Source: Setophaga petechia (lineage: Eukaryota > Chordata > Aves > Passeriformes > Parulidae). From it: 64,000 nucleotides of DNA. The notes beneath the pieces are model-generated. The model saw only the letters and a list, made by a program, of their open reading frames with translations. It was not told the origin of the DNA and ran no database searches. Made by a program: the position numbers and the translations under genes. Shown here one piece after another: positions 11,337 through 27,101 of this stretch; positions within the stretch are counted from its first letter, which is position 1; every line of letters starts with the position of its first letter. The stretch is taken from the NCBI GenBank assembly GCA_024362935.1, contig JANCRA010000122.1:705501-769500 (forward strand), read 5' to 3'.

Positions 11337-11450
11337 CACCGGCAGGGCCAGAGCCGTTCGTTCCCGGCCAGCAGCACCGGCAGGGCCAGAGCCTCCCGTT
11401 CCCGGCCAGCAGCACCGGAGGGAGCCGGAGCCTCCCGTTCCCGGCCAGCA
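11337..11450. repeat. Minisatellite, 38-bp unit, three copies
   Basis: CACCGG begins copies at 11337, 11375 and 11413; all three end in GTTCCCGGCCAGCAG or GTTCCCGGCCAGCAGT. Confidence 0.95.
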
Positions 11451-12214
11451 GTTCTCAGCGCTGGGGCTGCACAGCCTGTCCAGAGCAGAGCTGCCCAACC
11501 CATCCCGGAGGAGCTGGGCTGGGCTCTGGGGGCTGCAATCCCCTTTGCTGGGCTCAGCCCAGCTCCTGCCCACAGGGACAAGTGGCACTGGGTGCCACAG
11601 GCTCAGCAGGAGGAGCAGCCAAGGGGCACCTGAGGAGTTTCTGCTGCAGCCATGCTGGGGACACACGCACAGACCCAGCTCTGGCGCAGAAAATCCCATA
11701 ATTACCCTGAGCTGCCAAGGAACAGCATCAGCTCAGGCGGTGAGAGGGGGAAGAGCTCCAAGGGCCTCTCCAGGGCTGATCTGAGGAGGATGGTGAGGAA
11801 GGGGCAGGGCAGGACGGGGTGAGGGGGGTACCAGGCTCCTGCAGTGCCTGGGGAAGGGTTCCCCTCTCCCTCTGCTCCAGCCGTCTGTGCCTGCTGTCTC
11901 AGGCGCTGCTCTGAGGGCGCGGGGCAGGCAGGCCCTGCTCCCCCAGCTGCGTGCCCAGAGCCCCGTGCTGGCACAGCCAGGGACAGAGGGACTCCAGTGC
12001 CCCTTCCCCCTGAATTTCTCCCGACTTGCCTGGCTGTAAGAAGATTAAAGACAGATGGTCTCTGAGGCTCTCTCAGTGGCACCCATGGCCGAGGCTGTGG
12101 GGGGAAGGCAGGGCAGAAAAGAGCCCTGGGGAAGGGGGGTCAGTGCCCAGGGATGGAGCATCCTGGGACCTGCCCTGGGTGCTGCCCTCCCTGCCCGTGC
12201 AGCTCTGCAGAGCG

Positions 12215-12440
12215 TGGCTGCCTCCTTCCTCTGGGGCTGCCTCCTTCTTCTGGGGCTGCCTCCCTCCTCTGGGGCTGCCTCCTTCCTCTGGGGCTGCCTC
12301 CCTCCTCTGGGGCTGCCTCCTTCCTCTGGGGCTGCCTCCCTCCTCTGGGGCTGCCTCCTTCCTCTGGGGCTGCCTCCTTCTTCTGGGGCTGCCTCCTTCC
12401 CCTGGGGCTGCCTCCCTCCTCTGGGGCTCCCTCCTTCCTG
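12215..12440. repeat. Minisatellite, 19-bp GGGGCTGCCTCCTTCCTCT unit
   Basis: About twelve copies alternate TCCTTCCTCT, TCCCTCCTCT and TCCTTCTTCT. The 19-bp period rotates the reading frame, giving 19-residue protein repeats in all frames. Confidence 0.96.
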
Positions 12441-12684
12441 GTGGGCTCCAGCAGTGAGGGAGCCCAGCCCTGCTCCCACAGCAGCTGCTCTGGGTACCAC
12501 TGCCCTGTGCCCGCTGTGCCAGCAGCTACACAGAAACTGCTCCACTGGGCTGTGTTAAACTGCTGTGCAAGCACCCTGTGTGCTCCTGCAGGTGCCTCCT
12601 TGCTGAGGATTCTGCTCACAGCCTCCTCTGGCTCGTGCTGGAGGCAGCACCAGGAAAAGGAGTTCACCTAACACGGCCCCGCGT

Positions 12685-12713
12685 GCAGCAGCAGCAGCAG
12701 CAGCAGCAGCAGC
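12685..12713. repeat. (GCA)n trinucleotide microsatellite
   Basis: Nearly ten uninterrupted GCA units in non-coding sequence between TBC1D16 and CBX4. No splice-supported exon surrounds it. Confidence 0.95.
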
Positions 12714-14815
12714 CAGGCGCTGTGAAGCCATTTCAATTTCCACGTGATGACCCAGTTCAGGGTGGTTTTGCCGCTGGATTTTCCCACTGCTGCTGCCTCT
12801 GGGTGGGTGGTGGCAGCTGCAGACCTTGCTGCTGTGCTGGATTCTATGGGCACCACGCTGACAGCCCCAGCCCGTGGTGCTTTCCCAAGCATCACAAAAC
12901 GCTGGGCACCCGGTGTCTGAGGATGCCCGCCTGTGCTCTGTGGCACTGGGCGCTTCTCTGAGAGCTGTAGAGGGTGAGCAGCTTCCCAAAGGGGTTTTTG
13001 CTGCTGCCTGTTACACTGGGGGCAGGGCACGCGTCACTTCAGCTGCTGCAGTGAAGGTGGTGGGGATGCTCGGGGGGTTTTTAGTGCATTTGTTGGAGCA
13101 AATTCCAGCCCAGCTGCCAGGCTTGACTCTTCCCTCGGCATTCTGAGCCAGCGCTCACTGAGCTTCCCCACAGCAGCGCCGGGGCTGAGCTGCGAGGCAG
13201 AGGGGCAGCCTGTATTTAGAAGGACACAATAATTGCAAGTCAGATTTGCTTGTTCAATACTCTATTGACAGATTTGCCTTGGCAACCTGGAACAGGGTTT
13301 CATTGTTCACATGTACTTCATGGCATCCTATTGATTGGGTGGGTGGGTTCAGGTTTTTGTGGATTTGCTGGTTTTGTTGTCTCTTTTTCCAAGCCTACCT
13401 ACTCATCCTTTTCTCGTCTTTCTCCAGCACGGTGTTGACCTCAGCCAGGGCTGTGTCATAATCCGTTTTTCAGACTGGCCACAACTTCCAGTGCAAGGCA
13501 GAGCTGACAAAAGCAGAAGGGCAAATCCTGGCGCCCAGCTGGCCGAGGCTGAGGGCGGCCAGGTAGGGATGAATGGGGCCAGTGCCCTCCCCCCTGCTCC
13601 AAGGACGTGGCAAAGTCGGTGCCTGGCCCCTGGTGAGAGTGGCCTTGAAGGAAACGCTGAACTGTTCATGAATTAACTTTCTGTTATTATTTGGTGCTCA
13701 GGCGTGCTCCTGGCTTTGCAGACCCAGCAGGAACCCCCGGCCTTGCTGGGGCAGAGGGGAGGAGGAGGTGAGCGCCCAAACTGCAGCCCTGGAGCTGGGG
13801 GATTACAGCTGGGAAAGAATTGCTGGTTTGAATTGCTAATAATGATACAGACTAATGAGCAACATCAGAAATGATGGCATGTGCAATCAGTGCTGCTTGA
13901 TGGCAAACACAGAGCGGGGCTGCAGGAGCTGCTGGGGTGAGGGAGAGGAGCATCCTTCAGAGGGGCAGCACCCACCCCAGGCAGGGCACTGCCACGGAGC
14001 TGGCTCTGTCTCTGGGCTAAAAACTTTATAAATAATGATGGAAGGAGGAAACACAGACTGACATCAGCTCTGGGTACACGGAGGGAACACGGCCAGCGAG
14101 TATTGGAGGGGAAATCACCCTGGTGTGGTTCCCAGCACCCCTGGGAAGCCCATCTGCCCTGGCTGTTGGAGGGTTTGTCTCACAGCTGCCCCCCAGCAGC
14201 CCCACCGGGGATCAGGGACACGGGGGATGGAGCCCCCATCCCTCCCCCGGGACTGAATCCTCCTCTGGGAGCGGCAGCACCGACTGCTGATGCTCGGCAG
14301 AGAAAGAGCAGCCTGAGGTGCGTGGTGAAGGGCAGGAATGTGTCTGTGCCTCGCACCTGCCTGATCCACCAGCAAGGAACTGCCCGGGGCCACCCCGCTC
14401 CTCTGCTGGCTTTAAAGGCAGCACTTGGCTCCTGCTCCGTGTGCTTGGAATCCCTTTTCCTTGTCTCAGCCCTGCGATATGCCCCAGCCAGTCAGCACGA
14501 GGCAACAGTTGGAAATGCTTCCCACTTTCCTTATTTAGGCTGTTTTATGTGGTTCAAATAAGGTGTCCTCTTTGGGCCTGACAAAGAGAAAGATGTATCA
14601 GTTCATGAACTGCTGCTGCCTGAGCAAGGTAAGAGACAGAAAATCACCACCATTACCATCATTATTGTGAATCATGTGCAATCAGCCCCGTAACAGAAAG
14701 CAGATGAAGATCCTACAGGAACCCGAAGGACGGGAGCTGCTGCTGAGCCGTGAGAGCCAGGGGCCAGGCAGTGATTAAAATGCTTTTAATATTGGTTTTC
14801 AGTGTTGTTGCACTT
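12714..14815. other. Intergenic sequence with AT-richer single-copy patches
   Basis: No gene is seen. Patches at 13210-13490, 13800-13900 and 14460-14720 are AT-richer, complex and non-repetitive. The last two contain several TAAT/ATTA homeodomain-type cores and look like possible conserved elements, but sequence alone cannot establish conservation. Confidence 0.45.
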
Positions 14816-14818
14816 TTA

Positions 14819-14854
<36 letters not shown>

Positions 14855-14905
14855 CACATATATATATATAAAATATATTATATTATATTATATTATATAT
14901 ATTCT
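14816..14905. repeat. (TA)n microsatellite and TATTA-rich tract
   Basis: Runs of TA broken by AC steps give way to ATATTATATTATATT units. A T-homopolymer follows at about 14981-14999. Confidence 0.95.
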
Positions 14906-15003
14906 ATTTCATCAACAGTCTCTTGTACTGCTCCTGAGACAGGTTCTAAAAGATGCCAAGGATGTCTGGTCACACATCAATTTTTTTTTTTTTTTTTTTA
15001 TAT

Positions 15004-16600
15004 TTTTATATATGCAGCCAACCAAACTCTGCCCTCCTCATCGCCTGTTCCCGACTGAGTCCCGGGGAGAGCAGAGCTCTCCCATTCGGGCAGGATCCGG
15101 AGCTGGACGTGCTCTGCAGCTTACCCAGGCTGGGGAGGGATCGCACCAAACCGTGCTCGTCCCTGGGCATTTAGTTTTATTGCGAGCATTAGCGGTTTGT
15201 CTCCTCTGGCAACAGGAGAAGCTGGAAATGTCAAAGGGGAGGGTTAACAAACTCCGCTGGCATAAATTTCAATGAATGTATGTTTCTTAGGAAAACCGCT
15301 AAGTTAAAAAAAAAAAAAATTAAATCTTCCTGTGTGTGTTTTCCTTGGGCTGCTGTTCACAATGGATAATAATTCTTACATTAAGCCCCTTCGGCCCTCC
15401 AGGGAAATCAAAATTGTAATATCAGTTTGCTTTTTATTGGCTCGGCTCTGCGATCGCGGCGGCTGCGTCTTTGTTAGGGGCTGCGGCGCGGTGACATTCA
15501 GCGGTGCCTCCCGGAGTGTCCCCTCCGGTACCGCCGGGCCCGGCCAGGGCCCCCGAGGGCGCGGCTGATGCCGGCGGGGCCGCGGCCACCGGGCGAGCCC
15601 GCGGGCCGGGCTGGCACCGACCGGGGCAGGGAGAACGTCCTGGGGGCCGGGGGCGCTGCCCGACCCCGCCGAAGGAGCCGCTCCGGGCCCCGCTCGAGCT
15701 CGGCCCCGCCGCTCCCGGCGAAAGTTGCGGGAACCCCGCGGGGATCGATCGGCCCGTCCGAGGCCCGGCGGGGACACCTCGGCCCGGCAGAGCCCGCGGG
15801 GACAAGGGGGACGGTGGCACCGAGACGCCACGCCAGCCCCAGGGACCGCCCCGTTGTCAGCGGGCGCGGAGGCTCCACTTCCCCCGGAGACACGGGCGGG
15901 CACCTGCGAGGGCCGAGCCCCCGGGAGGAGTCGGGGGCTCCGAGCCCCCCGGGGATCACCCCACGCGTGCCCGCGGCCCCGCGGTCCGGCCCTGCTGCGG
16001 TGCCCGGGGCGCTCCCGGAGCGGCGGCGGGAGGCCCGGAGCTGCCGGCCCGCACGGCGGGGGCTGCACGGGGCTCACACCGGGACGGGTCCGGCCCCGCT
16101 CCACCTGTCCGGGGGAAGGTGCCTCCCGCTCCGGTATGGCCCCGCTTCCCGCAGCGGCGCGGGGAGCGCGGGGCGGCCCCGCCGGCAGCCGCGGACACGC
16201 GTGTGCCCCCCGGGAGCCGCTCCACGAGCACGGAGTGCGCGGAGCCGCCCGCACCGAGCTCCCCGAGCGGCCCCGCGGCCGTGCGCGGCTTCCGGCACCG
16301 GGCGAGGAAAGCGCCGCCACCTGCCCCGGGCCGTGCCCGCTGCCGCCACCGCCGGCCGTCCCCGGGCGGGCGCCCCACGGCCGCAGGGACCCGCGGGCTG
16401 CGCGGCCGGGGCGTCCCCGGCGGGCTCGAGCCCCACGGGCGCCGCCGCCCCCCGGGCCCGGGGCACCGCGCGACGTGGCGCGGCGTGGAGCCCTCCCGAG
16501 CGCCCGTCCCGCCGCGCATCCTCCGGTGGGACCCTCCGGCCAAGCCCGCTCCCCCCGGGCCGCGGGTCGCGCACCTGCCCCGCGGGCTGTGCCGCCCCCC
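15004..16600. other. CBX4 upstream region; CpG-dense from about 15440
   Basis: 15004-15430 is AT-richer, complex single-copy sequence. From about 15440 the sequence becomes extremely CpG-rich and continues without break into CBX4 exon 1, so it forms the 5' shore and body of the CBX4 CpG island. No exon is supported; long frames on both strands reflect stop-poor composition. Confidence 0.6.
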
Positions 16601-16916
16601 GGCAGCCCCGTGGGGCCGTGCTGAGTCACGCGTGGGGCGGGAGCCGGGCCGCCCGCGCCCCCTCCCCGCGCCGCCGTGCCCGGCCCCCGCCCGCCCCCTC
16701 CCCGCCTCGCTCCCCGGCAGGGCTGCGCCAATCCCCCGGCCCCGCCGCTGACGGGCAGCCGGGCCCGGGAGGCGCCGCCTCCCTGACGTCTCGCTCCGGG
16801 ATTTGCACGGTTGCGGTGCCGCCGCTCAGTGTCTGTCGGGCCGGCGGCGGGAGCTGCCGGAGCCCGAGCCCAGCTCGGCTGCAGCGCGGCCCGGCCCGGC
16901 CCCTCCCGGCTGCGGG
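16601..16916 (+). promoter_or_regulatory. CBX4: CBX4 promoter and 5' UTR (CpG island)
   Basis: The CpG-rich sequence immediately 5' of the CBX4 start contains an AP-1 consensus TGAGTCA (16622-16628), a CCAAT box (16728-16732) and a CRE-like TGACGTCT (16784-16791), with several CCGCCCC/CCCGCC Sp/KLF boxes. No TATA box is seen. The transcription start is not determined. Confidence 0.6.
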
Positions 16917-20458
<3,542 letters not shown>

Positions 20459-21200
20459 GGTGCGGCGGCAGCCGCTCCCCGTGGGAGCTGCCCGCCCATC
20501 CCGGGGCCGCCGGCCCCACCGCCTCCCTCCAGGTACTGGCGCCCCTTCCCCGGAGCCCGCGTGCCCCTGGACGGCCGAGCCCGCCGTGCCCAGCGAGGGG
20601 ACGCCGGGACAGGGCCAGGCACGGTGGCCGTCCCTGCCACGGGCGGTGACCTCGCCGCTGCTCCCGCCCCGCAGCTGGGGGCTGCTCCAGGACCTGCAGG
20701 CAGTGGGACACGCAAGGATGGGACCCGCCAGTTACTCAGAGTTATAGTATTATATTTTAACAGTGCTAACTTGTCAAGTGATTCTTGCTCCCGTTTGTAC
20801 GTGGTGTTCTTGAAATGTATTGTTTGAGCTGAAAGCTGGTCGCTCCCTGGCCACGCTAATATATTTATTTGTAGGTATTTATATAATGAAATATAAAGCC
20901 TAGATTTATGGAGTCCCTAGATCACCTTATAAACTATATCAAACGACTATTTTCTGTTCTCCTTTTTAACCATTGAGCATTTGTTAGTCTTGGTCCCTTG
21001 CCCTCCCCACGACCCGCAGGACCATCCCGTATATATTTTTTGATACTGTACACATGTGGTGTTTCTATGTGCAAAAAAAAAAAATCGTTATCTAAAGCTA
21101 AACGAGCTATTATAGAAATTGCTGCTATTAGAAATGTCTAAACTATAAGCTTCCAATTATTAATTGCTTGAATGTAAATATTAAATGGAGATGTTGAAAG
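20459..21200 (+). other. CBX4: CBX4 3' UTR
   Basis: After the TGA at 20456-20458 the sequence is GC-rich to about 20700 and then sharply AT-rich, with several ATATTTATTT-type elements (20860-20890). An ATTAAA polyadenylation signal lies at 21180-21185, so the transcript probably ends shortly after. The AU-rich elements suggest post-transcriptional control (inference). Confidence 0.7.
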
Positions 21201-24200
21201 TGCATTTGATGTTCTGCAGCTAGTGTAGATCGGAGTGCAAAGCCCAGCTGCTGCGAGCTGCCAGCGGCGCATCCTGGTCTGAGGGCTGTGTCACAGGGGA
21301 AGAAATGTATCATGCAATCATGGCAAAGGACTATAAACCTTTACAAAAACTACTGGGATTTGGAGTGCATTTGTTACAGCATTACCGATGGCAGGTCCCT
21401 GTGTGGGCCTGCTGCAGCTGGGCTGCCCTGGAGCCAGTGCCTGCAGGTTAAAATGTTTGCTCAGAGGTGCAGTGTTTTGAACATAATTCCGTTTTCACCC
21501 CCAGAGTGTTGTGCCCACAGTGCTGGGGGCACCCTGTGTCGTGGGTGGGCAGCAAGGCCCCAGGAGCCCGAGGTGTGGCAGGGCTGGGGGAGGTCTGTGA
21601 TTCTCTGATGGGAACCTGAGAAAGCTGAGGGAGCACAGGCTGGGCAGGTGGCACAGTGATGGGCGATGGCTGCCATGCCAGCAGTGCCATCCCAGTGCTG
21701 GGGAGGGTCACAGTTGGATAAGAAGCTGAATGTCTCCAGAAAGGAAGATGGTCCAAATTCCACCAAGAAAGCTGCAGCTGTCTCTGAACAGATTAATCAT
21801 TGCTGGAGTCCACTGGAAATACAGTGCAGGGGTAATTCTCTGTGAGAGGGGTGGCTGAGATAGTGCTCAGTCTCTGTTCCCCCCAGTGACCCCTGTCACC
21901 TCCCCAGGCAGAGCTGAGTGCCTGGGCAGTGCCACCCTCGCGACCCAGTGCTGGCAAAACTGGCTCAGCTGCCAGCAGAACTGGCTCAGCTGCCAGCCTG
22001 TCTCCTCTTGGGCGTTTGGTCAAAGTCGAGGTCTCCTCCAGCAGAGGTCTTGGTTGAAATATTGTTAAAGTTGAAATATTGTTAAAGTGTGTGGATCAGA
22101 GCCATGAGATCCTGAGAAGCAAATTGAGTTGGTTTGGGTGAGGTGGAGCCTGCAGTGATACCTGAGCCATGGGGTGAGGGACAGCCCTGTGTCCTGCTGT
22201 CACGGTGTCTCTCTGTCCAGCCATGGGGCAGTGCTGCTCCCACAGCACAAATCACCTCCCATCTTGTGCTGCCCACCCTGGGCCACCCAGGCCTCCCAGG
22301 TGCCATTTCTGTTATTAAAAACTCCAAACTCATCTTGGTAATTGTTCCTTTGCAAAGCTGAGGCTGGTGTGGTGTCTGTGGGAAGGTGGGACAGCACCCA
22401 GGTAGGAACCCACGTGTGCTATTCAACCCAGGCCTGGTCAGCAGTTATGCCACAGCTGGAGCACTTTTCCACTGCACTTTGGGTTGAATTGGTGGAAAAG
22501 GAACCGCTGGGTGTGTGGGTGCCATTTTCCCAGCTGGAGCAGCAGAGGAGGCTTGTGCCCAAGTGGGACAATGCCTGTGGACACGTTGTTGCAGCTGCAG
22601 GCTCTGCTCTGGTGTTGCTCAGGCTGAGGTGGGAATGGCACTGGGGAGGAGCTCCGTGGGCAGGGACAGTGCTGACAGCTCAGTTCTGCCCGGTTTTGGT
22701 TGGGGTTGGTGCTCCAGAGCCAAAGGACACTTGGGCAGTGCTCACCTGCCTGCACAGAGGCCCCAGAGCTGGTGGTTTGTGCACCCAGGGCAAGTGGAAA
22801 CGGTGAACTGTGATTGAAATCAACCTTTGCCTGATAGCTGTGCTGAATGTTAAGAGGGTTTTAATCAACGCTGCGTGTCACCAGAGCTCTGTGGGTGACG
22901 TGCTGAGGGTGCTGGAGGAGCGGGGTCGGGGCAGGTGCTGGTGAAGCCCATTCTGCACCGGGGTGCCCAGGGATGGGGTGGTGGGAAGAGTTTCCCTGCC
23001 ATCCCAGGCTCCAGGAATCAGAACATCCCATCAGAAATGATGCGTTTCCCTTGATTAATTAAGCTAATGGTTATCTGAAAACAAAAATGGCATGGAAGAG
23101 GAGACGCATGCTCAGAATGCAAAATGTGATTTCTGAAAGGGGAAGTGCGGCTCAACAGACAGCCAGGGGAGCCAGTGCAGGAGCGGGGCCGGGCCGCGGC
23201 TCCGGGGCAGGGCGGCTGCCGGGGCACAGCTCCTCTGCAGCCACACAAAGGTGGATGAAACCAGCGGGGTTTCTCACAAACTGCACGTTGTGTCTTTGAA
23301 CCGTGGGCTCGCGGGCTCCGGGCCAGAGCCCGGCACCGCTGGCACGGCGAGCTGGCTCGGCAGCTCCTTCCCTGGGCCGTAGGTGTGCGAGGCTCGGGGC
23401 AATTAATAACTGCTGCAGGTCTGCAGTTAGCTCCGCTCATTAGCATTTCTGAAAATGGAGCGTGTTGTGCTGCCGGTTTTTAAGGGAACACTGTCCCTCT
23501 GAGCTGCCTCCTGCACCCCCGGGCTGCAGAAGCCCCTGAAGCTCCCTCTGTGCCGGCAGCAGCCGTGCTTGGTTTGAGGCACCATTTCCCGGAAACCACA
23601 CGGCCAGATATTTCTTACTTTAATAGTTTGATCATGTTTATCACAACTCCAGCAGCTTCCTGTGCTGTGAAAGGTGTGATAAGTAGTTACTGGTTCAAAA
23701 GCTGCGCCCTTCCCTCGCTGGGCCGGTTGGCCGGGAGAGATGAAATGCTGGGATATGAATTACTTATTCCTGCCGCTCTCTTTCTCCCCAGTAAATGCAT
23801 CAAACCTAAATGCCTGTTACTGAGCAAATTAATGTGGAGTCCACGGTGACTTGCAATGGTTATCAGAGTGATCCAGGGCGAGCTGCAGCGTCACCACGCT
23901 CCATTAGGAAGGCTGGTGCGCGCTACATTTAATGTATTTCCCAGGAATGTGTTAACCTCTGCTTGGTTTGGATTTATTCCAGACAAACATTTGCTGATGT
24001 AAAAGGAGAATTTGTGTTGGTCTTTGAGCCCTTCTGAAAGGGCCTGATGGATCCAGGGCCGTGCAAGGGAGGGGCTGCAGCTCTGTGCTGACCCTTTCAG
24101 GTTCTCCCCTCCCCACGGTGGTACCAGCACCAGCACCAGCACCAGGCTGGCGTCCAGCTCATCTCCAGCAGCTGCCGGGGCCCTGTGTGCTTTCAGGAGG

Positions 24201-26870
24201 TGTCAGAGGGATCCCTGCTCCGTGGAAAGTGATGGAAACACCATCCCCAGGCAATGACCTGGCACAGTGGCAGTGTGGGCCCCAAGGTTGGGTGGAAGGG
24301 CTCCCTCCACGGAGTGAGGATGCTGTAATGAGGAAGGATGTTCAATAAACACAAAGCAGAGCTGATGTGTTTTAATCAGAGTGAGAAAGAGTCTTGTGGG
24401 GACTGGGAGGTGCAGTCTGAGAATGGATCCAGACTTCAGGTCCAGACTGGGAATGGGAGAGCAGCTTCTCCTCAAGAAGAGGATGGAGGGGGGTGTATGC
24501 AGTGGGAAGTGGAAGATTTCCCTGGCACTTGGGGCACTCAGTGCTCATACATGGCGGTGGGGCAGCTCCTCCACGCATCCATTGTGTGCATTTTGTGAGA
24601 TTTCTCCTTTATTTCCCATTCTGCTCTGTTTTTGCTGTGCAGTGTCAGGAGGTGATGGTGTGGTGATCTCAGCAGCCATCCTCCATGGTAAAGCCACCAG
24701 GTAAAGCATTCATGGCCACGTTTTGGGAGGGAAGGCCACTGCTTGGGTTATGTTTTTCTATGCCTGTCCCTTTGAGCACAACCACACACAGCTGCTATAA
24801 ACAATTTTACCTAAAACTGGATCTGTGGGGCTGATCCAGCAGCCACTGATGGGGTTTACTGGGTTTTGGTGGGGTTGGTGTCCCTGTGTGTGGGATACCC
24901 GCTGTGGGAGGTGCAGCCCTCACCAAACTGGGACAACTGGCAAGGGATGGAGAGGGGCTCCCCCACTTCAGCCCAGCCCTGAACTCCCTCATCTCCCCCA
25001 TCCCACAGGGCTGCCTCTGGTTCGAGCAGTCAGAAAAGCCTGGTAGTGGGAAATTCTCAGTCTCTGCACAGATAAGATCGTTTGGACTCAGCCCAGATTC
25101 ATGTGAGATCTGTCAGACATGGCCACAAGGACACAGCTCTGTTTACGTTTGCACCAGAAGAGGAAGGCAGCTGCACAGAGGCAGCACAGCCCAGACCCTC
25201 TCCAGGTGTTTCCAGAGCCTTCTGGAGTGGCTCCTGGCAATCCCCCGTGCTGGGAAAGCTCCTGCTGCCCCCTGAGCTGGGCAGGATCCCATGGCAGGCA
25301 CACTGAAGCATCTCACCCATCTCAGCACAGGATGTGGCACGGCCCAGCCTCGGGCAGCAGCAGGGGAGAGCTGTTCTGTGAGCAGGGGGTGGGATGGAGA
25401 TGGGGGCTGAGCTCCCGGGGCCCCCTCACTGCACTGCCCAGGAGGGACCCCCGTGGCTGCTGCAGGGAGGGACAGGAGAGGGGGACAAGAGACGGGGGCA
25501 GAGGTGGCTGCGGGCAGGCGTGTGCAGCCTGCCAGGGAAGGGAAAGGGGCTGGTGGTGGGCTGGAATAGGGACTGGGGAGGGAAGGGGGCCGGGCGGTGC
25601 AGCCGCTCGTGGGAGCCATCCCTGGAGCTGTGCCAGCGTGAGGAGACTGCAGGGGTGTCCCTGCAGGACAGACCTCTGGGTGCAAACCGGAGAGAAATGA
25701 GGGTCTCTGCAGTGATGGAAGTTTGGGCCAGGCCCTGGCAGGGCTGAGGGTGGCCGGGGTCTCCTCCCCGCGGGCTGGGAGCCGCCGGTGCCCCCCGAGT
25801 CAGGGCGAGATCCCGGGCTCACCCCAGAGCCATTTGCCAGCACCTCCTCAGGTCGTTTCTCAGAGCAGCCGTCAGCTCAGCTGACACCTTGATGTAGTTT
25901 AAAGCAAACTGCAAACGCGGAGATTTATTTTTGTCGAAGGAGCAGGCACATAAAGCACGCTGTGTGACACAGCAGGAGCGCCCCGGGTGCCGGGGCCGGG
26001 GCTGGGCTGTCCCTGCTGGCCGCGGGCCCTGCGCCTCCAGGGTGGGACAGAGGAAATTCGAGCACCGACTGCCAAAGCCCCCCGGATTTCCAAACCCCCC
26101 GGGGTCCCCAAGCCCTCCCAGAGCCCTGTCAAACAGCAGCGCCCTTTCCCAAGAAATGCACCAGGTGAGGGGACAGGAGCTGCCCCAGCCAGGGCAGCGA
26201 GGCTGAGCTCTGCCAGGCTCTGCCCAGGGAGCTGCTGACAGGGGGGCACGGCCACACTCCCGTTCTCCAGGGATTTATGCAGTGCCATGGCCTGAATGCG
26301 GACACAGCTCCACAGCATAGGAGGAAGAGCTGCTTCACTCAGAAGGTCTTAGCTGGAGGTGAGAAAGGGATAAGGCAAACAAACCTTTCAGAGGTGTTGT
26401 GCTGTAGCAGCCAGGGCGAGGGCTTGGATATTATTAGAAAATGCATTAACAGAAGCCTGGATGGAGGGTCTGAGCTGATGGGAGCTTTAACAAACGTGTA
26501 TTTAATTTCGATATGAAGACTATGCTGAGCAAGGAATTCTGGCTGGGAATTTTTCATGTTTGAGAATTGGGAAGCCCCTGGGTGCTTCGTCTCGGTCCTC
26601 AGCAGGGATGAGTCTGGGATGTCCAGGACAAGGGATGGCGGTGTTTGGTAATGGCTGTGAAATGAGCCCCCGAGGGAACGCCCTGCCCCAGGAAAGGGCT
26701 CCGGCATCCCGGGTTCGCCCCTTCCCCGATGCCCAGCAGGGCAAGGCGTCACTTCGTGTATGAAACACAAGGACAGGAAAATCAGGATGACTCAAATGTC
26801 ACACGCTATCCCTCGGCTCCCGCAGCCCAGGGGCAGCTCCCAGAGCTGCGAGCAGCAATTCGGGGCTCAG
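21201..26870. other. CBX4-CBX8 intergenic region, left part
   Basis: No gene, RNA gene or clear transposon is recognised. 21201-23000 is ordinary single-copy sequence. 23000-24020 is AT-richer and complex with many TTAATTA and ATTTA-type words. 24040-26370 is ordinary GC-moderate sequence. 26380-26540 is another AT-rich complex patch. CpG density is low throughout compared with 28.8-39.5 kb. Confidence 0.5.
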
Positions 26871-27101
26871 CGTTCCCCTCCCGCCCGCCCGGTGCCGCCG
26901 CTGGCGGGGGGAGACCCGGGGGGACCGGGCTGCTCCGGGGCACGTCCCGCGGAACCGCGTGGGCATCGCCACGCCAGCCCCGGGGCGGGACCGGTCCGCA
27001 GCCGCTGAGAGAGCGAGGGAGCGGCGGGGAGCGGCAACGGGGCTGCGGCAGCGGCGGGGGCGAGCGCGGGCTAAAATGGCCACGGCGGGAGCGGGCGGGG
27101 G

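Noticed and set aside
12685..12713. (GCA)n as a polyglutamine-coding exon
   Set aside because: No acceptor/donor pair or conserved flanking frame; frames on both strands are equally open.
21590..21780. Possible CR1 remnant (TCTGTGATTCTCTGATGGG)
   Set aside because: Only the terminal satellite-like word matches; upstream CR1 blocks are missing.
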